From: Palsa-883 sp035486355
GTDB lineage: Bacteria > Pseudomonadota > Alphaproteobacteria > Acetobacterales > Acetobacteraceae
NCBI GenBank assembly: GCA_035486355.1
Contig: DATHNE010000115.1
Location: forward strand, 1 to 64,000
Direction: 5' to 3'
Length of the DNA: 64,000 bases
Below are positions 24,960 through 32,872 of the stretch, one piece after another; the stretch's first letter is position 1; each line of letters begins with the position of its first letter. The notes below the pieces were generated by a model, which saw only the letters and a list, made by a program, of their open reading frames with translations, did not search any database and was not told the DNA's origin. Made by a program: the position numbers and the translations under genes.

Positions 24960-25954
24960 CCACCGACGAAATGCTGACGCTAGCAGCCTCGCTCGCCGCG
25001 GCAGCGCAACAGCCACCGCCGAAGGCGCTGCATCGCCTGTCCGGCGGACGCAACAACCGGGCATTCCTGATCACCACCGAGGCCGAGTCCCTGGTACTCA
25101 AGCTGTACCACGCCGACTCGCGCGACCGACTCGGCGCTGAATTCGCGTTCCTGACCTGTGCCTGGCAACGCGGCCTGCGCAACATCCCGCAACCCTTGGC
25201 GCGCGATCCCGCCCGCCATGCCGCGTTGTACAGCTTCGTGCCTGGCACCCGCTTACGCCCCGAGGAGGTCGCGCCCTGGCATGTTGAAGCGGCCCTGGAC
25301 TTCGTTTTGGCGCTGAACGCCGCCGGGAATGCGCCCCTGGGTCCCGGCGCCGAGGCCTGCTTCACCGCCGGGGAGCACATCGCCACGATCGCGCGGCGAC
25401 TGGCACGCGTGGATACGATTGAGGCGACGGACCCCGCGAGCACGGCAGCGGCAACCTTCGTCGCCACACGTCTGCGCCCCGCCTGGACACAGGTGCACAC
25501 GCGTCTGGTCGCGCATCTGCACCAGGCTGGTGTCGCGCTCGAGGCGCCAACCGCGATCTGCCTGTCACCGTCGGATTTCGGCTTCCACAACGCCCTGGTC
25601 GACGGGCAGCGGATCGGCTTCCTGGACTTCGAATATGCTGGCCGGGACGACCCGGCGAAACTGGTCTGCGACTTCTTCGCCCAACCCGAACTGCCGGCGC
25701 CCCCTGCGCTGTTCAACACCTTCGTCGCGCGATTGGTCGCCGGCCTCGGCCTGAACGACCAGGCGGCCGCACGATGCCACGCCCTGCGTGCGGCCTATCG
25801 CGTGAAATGGGCGTGCATCCTGCTGAACGAGTTCCTGCCGCGCGACGCGGCGCGGCGGGAATTCGCCACCGAGGCGCCCGTGGCGGCGCGCCGTGCCAGC
25901 CAGCTCGAACGCGCCGAAGCCCAACTGACGGCGATCGATACCGAAGGAGAGTGA
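24956..25954 (+). CDS. aminoglycoside phosphotransferase-like (APH/choline kinase fold) protein
   Basis: A 332-residue protein-kinase-like phosphotransferase. Residues 28-46 contain a glycine-rich ATP loop (LSGGRNNRAFLI) and VLKLYH the ATP-anchoring Lys. Brenner-type catalytic loop SPSDFGFHNALVDG and the metal motif FLDFEYAGRDDP are intact. The GTG at 24956 overlaps the HAD stop. Such enzymes phosphorylate small molecules or sugars, so a sugar or alcohol kinase in the same pathway is likely; resistance is not implied. It ends three bases before the next ATG. Confidence 0.82.
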   Translation: MTTDEMLTLAASLAAAAQQPPPKALHRLSGGRNNRAFLITTEAESLVLKLYHADSRDRLGAEFAFLTCAWQRGLRNIPQPLARDPARHAALYSFVPGTRLRPEEVAPWHVEAALDFVLALNAAGNAPLGPGAEACFTAGEHIATIARRLARVDTIEATDPASTAAATFVATRLRPAWTQVHTRLVAHLHQAGVALEAPTAICLSPSDFGFHNALVDGQRIGFLDFEYAGRDDPAKLVCDFFAQPELPAPPALFNTFVARLVAGLGLNDQAAARCHALRAAYRVKWACILLNEFLPRDAARREFATEAPVAARRASQLERAEAQLTAIDTEGE

Positions 25955-25957
25955 CTG

Positions 25958-26620
25958 ATGGCCTACCAGGAGTTCGTGAGCCTCATCCACAAATCGACCA
26001 AGCGTGATTATCTCGCCCGCGTGACGGAGCGCGACAAGGCCAAGGTGGCGGAGCTGGCGATCCAGTACGGGTACGACTACTGGGACGGCAGCCGGCAAAC
26101 CGGCTATGGCGGCTATCGCTATGACGGTCGCTGGCGCAAGGTCGCCGACGCCATGATCGCCGTCTACGGCATCAAGCCGGGCATGCGCGTGCTGGATGTC
26201 GGTTCGGGCAAGGGGTTCCTGTTGCACGACTTCGCCGAAGCCTGCCCCGGCGTCGACGTGGCCGGTATCGATGTCTCGCAGTACGCGATCGACCACACCA
26301 TGGAGAGCGTGAGGCCGTTTGTGCGCCAGGGGGACGCGGCGAAACTGCCCTGGCCCGACAAGCATTTCGACCTGGTGATCTCCATCACGACCTTGCACAA
26401 TCTGCTGTTGCCCGACCTGTGGGCAGCACTGCAGGAGATGGAACGTGTCGCGCGTGGCGCGACGTATCTGTGTGTCGAAGCCTATCGCACCGAACGGGAA
26501 AAGGTGAACCTGCTTTACTGGCAGCTCACCTGCCGTGCCTTCCATACGCCACGGGAATGGGAATTCCTGTTCGCCAAGACCGGCTACACCGGAGATCATG
26601 AATTCATCTATTTCGAGTAA
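25958..26620 (+). CDS. class I SAM-dependent methyltransferase
   Basis: A 220-residue Rossmann methyltransferase. Motif I is VLDVGSGKGFLLHDF at about 78-92, motif II/acidic residue VAGIDVSQYAI, and the later DLVISITTLHNLL matches motif IV. The upstream 75 residues, DYWDGSRQTGYGGYRYDGRW, form a Trp/Tyr/Gly-rich lid seen in sugar methyltransferases near polysaccharide genes. It is the last gene of the tightly spaced plus-strand run. A role in O-methylation of the finished sugar is inferred from position. Confidence 0.86.
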   Translation: MAYQEFVSLIHKSTKRDYLARVTERDKAKVAELAIQYGYDYWDGSRQTGYGGYRYDGRWRKVADAMIAVYGIKPGMRVLDVGSGKGFLLHDFAEACPGVDVAGIDVSQYAIDHTMESVRPFVRQGDAAKLPWPDKHFDLVISITTLHNLLLPDLWAALQEMERVARGATYLCVEAYRTEREKVNLLYWQLTCRAFHTPREWEFLFAKTGYTGDHEFIYFE

Positions 26621-26853
26621 GCTGACCTACCCCGGCGGACTCGCGCGCGGTGTTGCGTACCGGAGTACCGGTTGCTCACCTTCATCGTTGGTGATCAAGT
26701 GGTGGAGAGGTTCGCCGGAGAGCGAAGCATGGGCGGATTGGTGGGCGAGCAGGAACACATGATCGGCCTCGCAAGGGTGATCCGCTGTCATTGTTGCCCA
26801 GCCGGACATGGATCGCTTGTAGGGACGAAGCGCTGGCGGGTTATGCGCCTCCC

Positions 26854-28020
26854 ATGACCCCACAAGGTGGCAAGGCCCTGGATATCGTGCTCGCGGTCTG
26901 GGGCGACGTCTACGTGACGACGTTCCTGGACCTGTGCGCACCAACGCTATTGGCATCGGGGAATGTTCCTGCAATTGGCGGTGACCTGCCCCACCGGTTG
27001 CGCATCTTCACGACGGTGGCCGACGCGGACCGCATGGCGAAAGCCCCTGTCATGGCGCGACTCGTACGCCACATCGCGGTGGAATACGCGCCGATCCCAG
27101 TGCCGCGAAAGGGTGACAACAAGTATCACGCGATCACGCGGGTCCACCTCAGCGCCCTGACGGACGCACGGGCGCGTGGGGCCGCCGTGGTGTTTCTCGC
27201 CCCGGACTTCGTTCTGGGCGACGGGACGTTGCGCGCCCTGGCCGCGCGCGCGGCCGCCGCCGCGATCATGATGATGTCGCCGCGCGCGGCCCTGGACGAG
27301 GTCGCAGCAGAGCTGGGTCCGTTGCGTGCCGCCGACCCCGAGGGGGCGATCGCGCTGGCGCCGCGGGCGCTGATGGCGGTGTGCCTGCGCCATCCGCACG
27401 CGATCACCGAGAGCCTGTATTGGGACGCACCTGCCTTCAGCCGCTGGCCCTCGATCCTGCAGTGGCGGGTCGACCCGGTGACGATGCTGGCCCGCAGCTT
27501 TCACCCGCATCCCCTGCTGTTGGATCCGGCGCGCCTTGATGCGGGGTTCAGCACCAACACCCGCAGCACGATCGATGGCGACCTGCTTGGATCACTGCAC
27601 GCAACGGAAGATGAGGTGCATGTCGTCACCGATTCCGACGAACTGCTGATCCTGGAGCTCAGTCGGCCAGACATCACTCACGGCCTGAGCAGTGGCAGGC
27701 GCAATGCCACGGTCGAGGCCGTGGCCACGTTTGCGCGCTACAATACCACCCCGGCGAACCGCGGCTTCGTATCGCATCTGATGTGGTACCGGGCGGGCGA
27801 CGGCGATCCGCGGGCGCAGGCGGAGGCAGCGGCGCGCTCCAATGCGGTGATCACCGACATGCGGCGTTGCCTGACACGGCCCCCGACCCTGCGCAATCGG
27901 CTGCGGCGTGTTGCGGTCGCCGTCAAACGCTATTGCGTCACGCGGTTGGCATCGTCGCAGGTTGACGCCAACACAGGTCAGGCGACGGCACGCCGCTCGC
28001 AACCCACCGCCAGCAGGTAG
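26854..28020 (+). CDS. conserved protein of glycosyltransferase-like family, function unknown
   Basis: A 388-residue cytoplasmic protein. It resembles a family of GT-A-like proteins found beside glycosyltransferases in alphaproteobacteria: ALDIVLAVWGDVYVTTFLD at the N-terminus, FLAPDFVLGDGTLRALAARA in the middle and HVVTDSDELLILELSRPD toward the C-terminus. No classic D-x-D in a nucleotide-sugar site is certain. It begins 233 bp after the methyltransferase; the spacer has a taccggagtaccggt palindrome near 26660 and otherwise nothing clear. Its 3' end overlaps the convergent methyltransferase gene by 43 bp. Confidence 0.75.
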   Translation: MTPQGGKALDIVLAVWGDVYVTTFLDLCAPTLLASGNVPAIGGDLPHRLRIFTTVADADRMAKAPVMARLVRHIAVEYAPIPVPRKGDNKYHAITRVHLSALTDARARGAAVVFLAPDFVLGDGTLRALAARAAAAAIMMMSPRAALDEVAAELGPLRAADPEGAIALAPRALMAVCLRHPHAITESLYWDAPAFSRWPSILQWRVDPVTMLARSFHPHPLLLDPARLDAGFSTNTRSTIDGDLLGSLHATEDEVHVVTDSDELLILELSRPDITHGLSSGRRNATVEAVATFARYNTTPANRGFVSHLMWYRAGDGDPRAQAEAAARSNAVITDMRRCLTRPPTLRNRLRRVAVAVKRYCVTRLASSQVDANTGQATARRSQPTASR

Positions 28021-28667
28021 TGCGCCATCGGATAGAAGCCGGTGTGGACCACCTCGTCGTTCATCGAGAAGACAAAGACGGTATGAAAATAGCGTTGCAT
28101 GAACGTTTTAAAATCCTTGCCGGACTTGCAGTTGATGTGACCCGCCTTGCTCTGCGGCGACGCATGGGTCTGCGATTCCAGTGACGGCATGCCGAAGATC
28201 GCCACGCCACCCTGCGCCAGGCTGGCGATCGCGTTGCCTACGAAACGATCCTCCGACGCCGGCTCGATGTGCTCCAGCACGTCGAGCGCATAGACCGCGT
28301 CGAACGTGCCGGGCACCGGGCCACTCAGCATGTCGTGCACAAAGCTGGTCAGGGGCCAGTGCGGGTTCTGCCGGCGCGCGACGTCGGCGATGAACAGCGG
28401 ATCGAAGTCGACCGCGGTAACGCCGCCCACCGCCTGCTGCACCAGCCGCGTGGCAAAGGCATCGGCACAGCCGACCTCCAGCACCTGGGCGCGTCCTTCC
28501 AGCATCTTCGCGACGAACTTGTAGCGCGCCAGGGTGAACAGCGTGCGCTTGGGGTCCTCGTTCCAGGACTCGTTGGCCATCAGCCCAAACTCGCTGATGC
28601 CATGCTTGTCGCGGGCGCACAGTACCACATCGTATTGCGGCTCGACTGTCTTGTTGACTTCGGACAT
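27978..28667 (-). CDS. class I SAM-dependent methyltransferase
   Basis: A 229-residue protein from ATG 28667 (a GTG six bases earlier is possible). Motif I VLEVGCADAFATRLV, acidic TAVDFDPLFIADV and motif IV DAVYALDVLEHIE are clear, as in sugar and lipid O-methyltransferases. The N-terminal ~50 residues are similar to a lid helix region of Methyltransf_11/23-type enzymes. It lies opposite the glycosyltransferase-like gene with a 43-bp tail-to-tail overlap, and transcription runs toward it from the GT2 and RmlD-like genes upstream. Confidence 0.86.
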   Translation of the reverse strand: MSEVNKTVEPQYDVVLCARDKHGISEFGLMANESWNEDPKRTLFTLARYKFVAKMLEGRAQVLEVGCADAFATRLVQQAVGGVTAVDFDPLFIADVARRQNPHWPLTSFVHDMLSGPVPGTFDAVYALDVLEHIEPASEDRFVGNAIASLAQGGVAIFGMPSLESQTHASPQSKAGHINCKSGKDFKTFMQRYFHTVFVFSMNDEVVHTGFYPMAHYLLAVGCERRAVA

Positions 28668-28749
28668 CAGCACCTGCGCGGTGAAAGAGGATCAAGCGGG
28701 GGTCGCATAGCCAATCGCGGCGTGGCGGCAAAGAGGTCGACGGCCACGG

Positions 28750-29790
28750 TCAGCCGACGGCCCTGCCTTGCCGATACGCCAGGCTCCGCATCAGGCGAAC
28801 GGCGGCGCTCATCAACAATCGCGGCACCGACATCGGCCGCAACCTCAGCATCAGCCAGATCAACGCGGCGATCCGCCTTGGGCGGGCTGGCCAGCTGGCA
28901 ATCAAGGCCAGAAATCCGTGGGCGGGATCACCTTCCTGCGCCAGCGCCGCGATCAGGCGGGGATCGAATTGCCGCTCCACCACCGCCAGCCGGGCCGAGG
29001 CGAAGCGGGCGCGGCGGGAAAACACCTCTGAATAACCGGGCGGGAAGACGCGTCCTTCGTCGCGCTGGATCTGCTGGGCCGCAGCGGCCGTCAGCGCGGC
29101 AATCCGGTCGACATCGAGCGAGGTGCTGCGGGACAGGCTGGCGGTCTGCACGTGCCAGGTCCCCAGCACACGCGGCACGAACACGAAGCCATGCTGCAGG
29201 GCCATCCGGCGCGCCAGGAAGCTATCGGACAGCGCCCCCAACCGCTCGTCCAAACCGCCGGCCTCCATGATCAGGTCGCGGCGATACAGCGCGACGACCG
29301 AGACGAACAGATTGTCCATCTGCCGCAGCAGCCCGGCGGTCTGCTGCGGGCTGACATAGCCCACGCGCCAGCGCGGCAGGGTGATCGGGCGAAATCCCTG
29401 CAACCGGCCGGCCTCATCCACCAGCCGCGCTTCGGCGCAGACCAGGGCGGCGCTGGGATGCGCCTCCAGCGCCCCGCACAGGGTGGCAAACAGGGCCGGA
29501 TCGGTCGCGTCATCCGAGGCGCCGCAGTACACGACCGCGCCCGTCGCCTCGCGCAGACCGCGGTTGAGCGCGCCGACCGCGCCAAGCCGGACCGGGTTCT
29601 CCAGCAGCCGGAGCTGCGGCAAATGCGCCGCAAAGCCGCGAATGACATCCCGGCTCCCGTCGGTGGAGGCGTCGTCGATCACCAGGATCTCGTCCGCCTG
29701 ACGGGTCTGCCGGGCGAGCGCCAGCAGCGCGCGCGGCAGCAGGGCCGCGTGGTTGCGGTTCGGCAGAATCACCGAAAGGCGCACGGGCAT
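28750..29790 (-). CDS. glycosyltransferase family 2
   Basis: A 346-residue GT-A transferase. SVILPNRNHAALLPRAL starts the nucleotide-binding fold, LVIDDASTDGS provides the first Asp pair and GASDDATDP the metal-binding D-x-D equivalent. The ~100 C-terminal residues are basic and hydrophobic (LIWLMLRLRPMSVPRLL), perhaps a membrane-peripheral tail. It would add a sugar to a lipid-linked oligosaccharide or polysaccharide at the inner face of the membrane. Donor and acceptor are unknown. It lies between a methyltransferase and the RmlD-like gene. Confidence 0.9.
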   Translation of the reverse strand: MPVRLSVILPNRNHAALLPRALLALARQTRQADEILVIDDASTDGSRDVIRGFAAHLPQLRLLENPVRLGAVGALNRGLREATGAVVYCGASDDATDPALFATLCGALEAHPSAALVCAEARLVDEAGRLQGFRPITLPRWRVGYVSPQQTAGLLRQMDNLFVSVVALYRRDLIMEAGGLDERLGALSDSFLARRMALQHGFVFVPRVLGTWHVQTASLSRSTSLDVDRIAALTAAAAQQIQRDEGRVFPPGYSEVFSRRARFASARLAVVERQFDPRLIAALAQEGDPAHGFLALIASWPARPRRIAALIWLMLRLRPMSVPRLLMSAAVRLMRSLAYRQGRAVG

Positions 29791-29835
29791 CGCCTGTCGT
29801 GTAGCCGGTCGGACACGACCGTCATGCCGCCGCCG

Positions 29836-30714
29836 TCATGGCGCGCGGGCCACCGCCTCGGCGCAGACATCCTCCATCCGACGGAACGGCCACGCGAGGT
29901 GGGTTTGCAGCTTGTCGATGAGCAATGAGGTATCCAGCGGGCGGCGCTCGCGGAACGGCAGGTCATGCAGGCAGCAAGGCTCCAGCTCGGTCGCGATGCT
30001 GAGATCGACACGCCGCAGATGATGCCGCAGCAGTTGCAGCAGCGCCATGCGGCTATACGCAAGCGGCCCGGCGAGATGGAACAATCCCGTGGCACCGGTT
30101 TCCAGCAGCCGTGTCCAGCCTCCGGCCACATCACGGACATCGGCCGGCGAAAATCGCTGATCGACTGCCAGGCGCATCTTTCCGCCGGCCCGCAGCGCAT
30201 CGATCCAGGGTCCCAGCACGCTATGCGTTCCCCGCATGGTCCCGACGACGCGCGACAGCCGGACAACCAGCCATGGTTCAGTGACGGCGGCGAGGTACTG
30301 TTCAACCGCCAGCTTTTGGCGGCCGTATTCGGTGCACGGATCCGGTGGATCGGTTTCGCGGTAGCCGCCGCGCGCGCCGTCGAACACGTAGTCGGAGGAG
30401 GAGAAGACGGGGACCAGGCCGGCGCCGAGAGCGTCGTCGATCATCCGGCCAAGGCCATCGACATTCACCCGCGCCGTGCCGACCGGGTCGGCGGCGCAGC
30501 GCTCCACGTCAATGATCCCGTGCAGAAAGATAGCGTGGCTGAAGGGCCCGGGCAGGCGCGCGAGCAGGTCGCGGAAGCGCTCCGCCGTCGCGTCGAACGC
30601 CACCCCGCCTGGCAACGGATTGCGGTGACAGGTCCCCACACCGCGCGCTGGTCCAAGGCTGGCCAGCAGGGCGCGGCCGACAAACCCCGATGCGCCCACG
30701 ACGATCGCGCGCAT
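29836..30714 (-). CDS. RmlD-like NAD(P)-dependent sugar reductase
   Basis: A 292-residue extended SDR resembling dTDP-4-dehydrorhamnose reductases. VVGASGFVGRALL begins the Rossmann fold, YVFDGARGGYRETD matches the RmlD F-D-G segment, and TEYGRQKLAVEQYL supplies the Y-x3-K pair. RFSPADVRDVAGGW resembles the C-terminal substrate region. The usual reaction reduces a 4-keto nucleotide sugar. No rmlA/B/C genes are adjacent, so the ketosugar may come from the atypical dehydratase-like enzyme at 20529. A short spacer separates it from the GT2 gene, suggesting one operon. Confidence 0.86.
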   Translation of the reverse strand: MRAIVVGASGFVGRALLASLGPARGVGTCHRNPLPGGVAFDATAERFRDLLARLPGPFSHAIFLHGIIDVERCAADPVGTARVNVDGLGRMIDDALGAGLVPVFSSSDYVFDGARGGYRETDPPDPCTEYGRQKLAVEQYLAAVTEPWLVVRLSRVVGTMRGTHSVLGPWIDALRAGGKMRLAVDQRFSPADVRDVAGGWTRLLETGATGLFHLAGPLAYSRMALLQLLRHHLRRVDLSIATELEPCCLHDLPFRERRPLDTSLLIDKLQTHLAWPFRRMEDVCAEAVARAP

Positions 30715-30868
30715 GGCGCCCTCCGGACAGCGTGCGCGCCGGAAGATGGCCGCGCGCGGTCCCCGGGGTGCTACCGGCGTGGCCCGGCAAGATCAAGGGC
30801 CACACGCCCCAGGATGCCGGTCTGGCCGGGGCGCATTCTCGCAATGCCGTAATGCAGACGGTTTTTTG

Positions 30869-30884
30869 GTGACGTAAGCGTCAC
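30869..30884. promoter_or_regulatory. 16-bp palindrome (possible MerR-type operator)
   Basis: gtgacgtaagcgtcac is a perfect inverted repeat of 6-base arms around taag, 155 bp upstream of the RmlD-like start and directed away from the remnant genes. Its form recalls operators of MerR/LiuR-type regulators (t-t-x-a-c-g-t-a-a-x-c-g-t). A T6 run sits immediately left of it, so it is not arranged as an intrinsic terminator on the plus strand. Only this copy was noticed. The rest of 30715-31084 shows no gene. Confidence 0.35.
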
Positions 30885-31084
30885 GATTGAGCCCGTGTGT
30901 GCGCCACCGTCATTGCCGCCTCGACCGCGGCAAAGATATTGCGGTCCCGCATCGCTCGGACGGTTATTTTGACGCAGCATCGCCCCCCAAGGCACGCCAC
31001 ATTGCTGGCGGTCGGGTTGGATCAAATCCACTGGTCTCCAGCGACCCCGAGGTCGCGGCCGAGCGAGACTGGGGGCAAGACGTC

Positions 31085-31199
31085 ATCGCACAACCGTATG
31101 TCGGTCAGATTATCGCGGTGGGGTTCTATTTCGCGCCGGTCGGCTGGCTCTTGTGCAATGGCCAAACGCTGTCGATCTCAAGCTGCGAGGTGCTGTGCG
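31085..31199 (+). pseudogene. phage tail-collar (microcystin-dependent protein) fragment
   Basis: Frame 2 reads AQPYVGQIIAVGFYFAPVGW and then LLCNGQTLSIS, an unmistakable N-terminus of the tail-collar/Mdp family (usual A-Q-P-Y-V-G-E-I... G-W-x-x-C-N-G-Q). The start codon appears lost: the codon before Ala is ATC where ATG is expected. Only ~38 residues remain before the reading frame runs into the GNAT fragment. Intact members are ~170 residues and are often encoded in sets with a GNAT acetyltransferase, so an internal deletion probably removed the rest. Confidence 0.75.
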
Positions 31200-31203
31200 C
31201 GGC

Positions 31204-31412
31204 GTGGCGGTGGGCTGGGCACCGCGATCATTGCCGCGGTGCTGGAACAGCTTGCGCCGCAGGACCGGCCCATGCGGGTGAAGGTGGGCGTCACGAACGA
31301 ACCGTCACTGCGGTTGGGCGCGCGGCTGGGCTTCCGTCGCGTCAACGACGACATGGCGCTGCTGCAACTGCAATGGTGTCCACCCGGCGTCACACGGAGC
31401 GACGGCCGGTAA
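31204..31412 (+). pseudogene. GNAT acetyltransferase C-terminal fragment
   Basis: In frame 3, GLGTAIIAAVLEQLAP is the acetyl-CoA-binding loop (usual Q/R-x-x-G-x-G/A), followed by VKVGVTNEPSLRLGARLGFR, the classic end of a GNAT domain. The first ~90 residues are missing. It joins directly to the tail-collar fragment in another frame. Its stop lies at 31412, overlapping the 3' end of the convergent DHA2 exporter by 23 bp. It is probably non-functional. Confidence 0.72.
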
Positions 31413-32865
31413 GTTCGTCGCCCGCATCGCGCGGCATACCCAGCGCGATCGGCGCGGCGATCGCGGTCAGCATCGCGACCACCACGAAGGCGAGGCTGAA
31501 ATCCAGCGGCCCCGGCTCGGTGTGGCGCGCGATCAGCATCGAGATGTGCAACGACAGTGCGCCGGCGGAGATGCCCACCGTGGTCGCGAGCTGCTGTGCC
31601 GCGGTGTAGAGGCTGGTGGCGGCGCTCATGCGCGCGCGCGGGACGTCGCCATAGGCCAGAGTATTGTAGGCGGTGAACTGCAACGACCGGAAGAACCCGC
31701 CGACCAGCAGCACGGCGTAGAAGGCCGCTGCCGGCCAGGTCGGGCGGAACAGGGCGCAGACTGCGATCATCACCGCGGAGATCACGCCGTTCCATAACAG
31801 CGTGTCGCGGAAGCCGAACTGGCGCAGGGCGTGCTGCGCGGCTGGCTTCATCACCAGCGCGCCGGCGGAGCTGGCGAAAGTGATCAGGCCGCTTTGCGCG
31901 GCCGTGTCGCCGAAGCCCACTTGCAGCATCAACGGCAGCAGGAAGGGCAGGGCACCGATGCCGGCGCGGAACAGCACCATGGCCGAGATTGCCACACGAA
32001 AGCAGGGCAGCTTCAGCAGGGTCAGGTCGAGCAGCGGGGCCGGATGTCGGCGCGCATGCAGCCAGTAGCCGATCGCGGCGGCCAGGCCGACGCCGACCAT
32101 CGCCTCGGTTGCCTGGACGGCGACCACACCGCGCCCGGCGGTCTCCAGGCCAAACATCAGGCCCGACAGCGCGAAGCCGGTCAGCACGAGACCGATTGCA
32201 TCGAAGCTGCCCCGTGGCGGTTCGCGCACTTCCTCGACGAACATCGAGATCAGCACGATGCCCAGGATGCCGATCGGCACGTTGATGTAGAAGATCCAGC
32301 GCCAGGAGAAATAGGTGACGATAAAGCCGCCGACTGGCGGGCCGACCACCGGACCAATCAGCGCCGGCATGGTCAGCCAGGCCATGGCCGCGACCAGTTC
32401 GTGCTTGGGGGCGGTGCGCAACAGGACCAGGCGGCCGACCGGGACCATCATCGCGCCGCCAACGCCCTGGAGGATGCGCGCAAGCACGAGTGTGCCCAGC
32501 GAGTTCGCCATGCCGCAGGCGATGGAGCCGAGGGTAAAGACCACGATCGCCGCGCGGAACACGGTGCGCGTGCCATAGCGATCGGCCACCCAGCCGCTCG
32601 CCGGGATGAACACCGCGAGGCTCAGCAGATAGGACGTCAACGCCACATTCATGTGCACCGGGTCGGCACCGAAGGCGCGCGCCATGGTCGGCAGCGCAGT
32701 TGCGATGACCGTTGAGTCCAGGTTCTGCATGAACAGCGCGCAGGCGACGATCACCGCCGTCAGCCGGGTCCGCCCGCTGGTGGCGCGGGAGACCCGGACG
32801 GACTTGGCAGCGGTGGTGTCCACGCCGCGTTGCGCGGCGCCAGCTTGATCCGGTGTGACAGACAC
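31390..32865 (-). CDS. DHA2-family MFS multidrug exporter
   Basis: A 491-residue drug:H+ antiporter-2 type permease with about 14 membrane helices. Motif A is ASGWVADRYGTRTVFR in loop 2-3; motif C-like GPVVGPPVGGFIVTYFSWRW lies in TM5, matching the EmrB/QacA group. LDSTVIATALPTMARAFGA is the N-terminal TM1 signature. It would export amphipathic toxins or metabolites from the inner membrane. It lies eight bases downstream of the quinone oxidoreductase end region on the same strand, so possibly co-transcribed. Substrate unknown. Confidence 0.92.
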   Translation of the reverse strand: MSVTPDQAGAAQRGVDTTAAKSVRVSRATSGRTRLTAVIVACALFMQNLDSTVIATALPTMARAFGADPVHMNVALTSYLLSLAVFIPASGWVADRYGTRTVFRAAIVVFTLGSIACGMANSLGTLVLARILQGVGGAMMVPVGRLVLLRTAPKHELVAAMAWLTMPALIGPVVGPPVGGFIVTYFSWRWIFYINVPIGILGIVLISMFVEEVREPPRGSFDAIGLVLTGFALSGLMFGLETAGRGVVAVQATEAMVGVGLAAAIGYWLHARRHPAPLLDLTLLKLPCFRVAISAMVLFRAGIGALPFLLPLMLQVGFGDTAAQSGLITFASSAGALVMKPAAQHALRQFGFRDTLLWNGVISAVMIAVCALFRPTWPAAAFYAVLLVGGFFRSLQFTAYNTLAYGDVPRARMSAATSLYTAAQQLATTVGISAGALSLHISMLIARHTEPGPLDFSLAFVVVAMLTAIAAPIALGMPRDAGDELTGRRSV

Positions 32866-32872
32866 TGAGCGA

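Noticed and set aside
30715..31412. Intact prophage or phage-like tail module
   Set aside because: Only one short tail-collar fragment is present; no other phage structural, integrase or lysis genes.
31831..32715. 294-residue plus-strand frame over the DHA2 exporter
   Set aside because: Antisense shadow, very His/Gln/Arg-rich, no family match; the exporter has clear MFS motifs.
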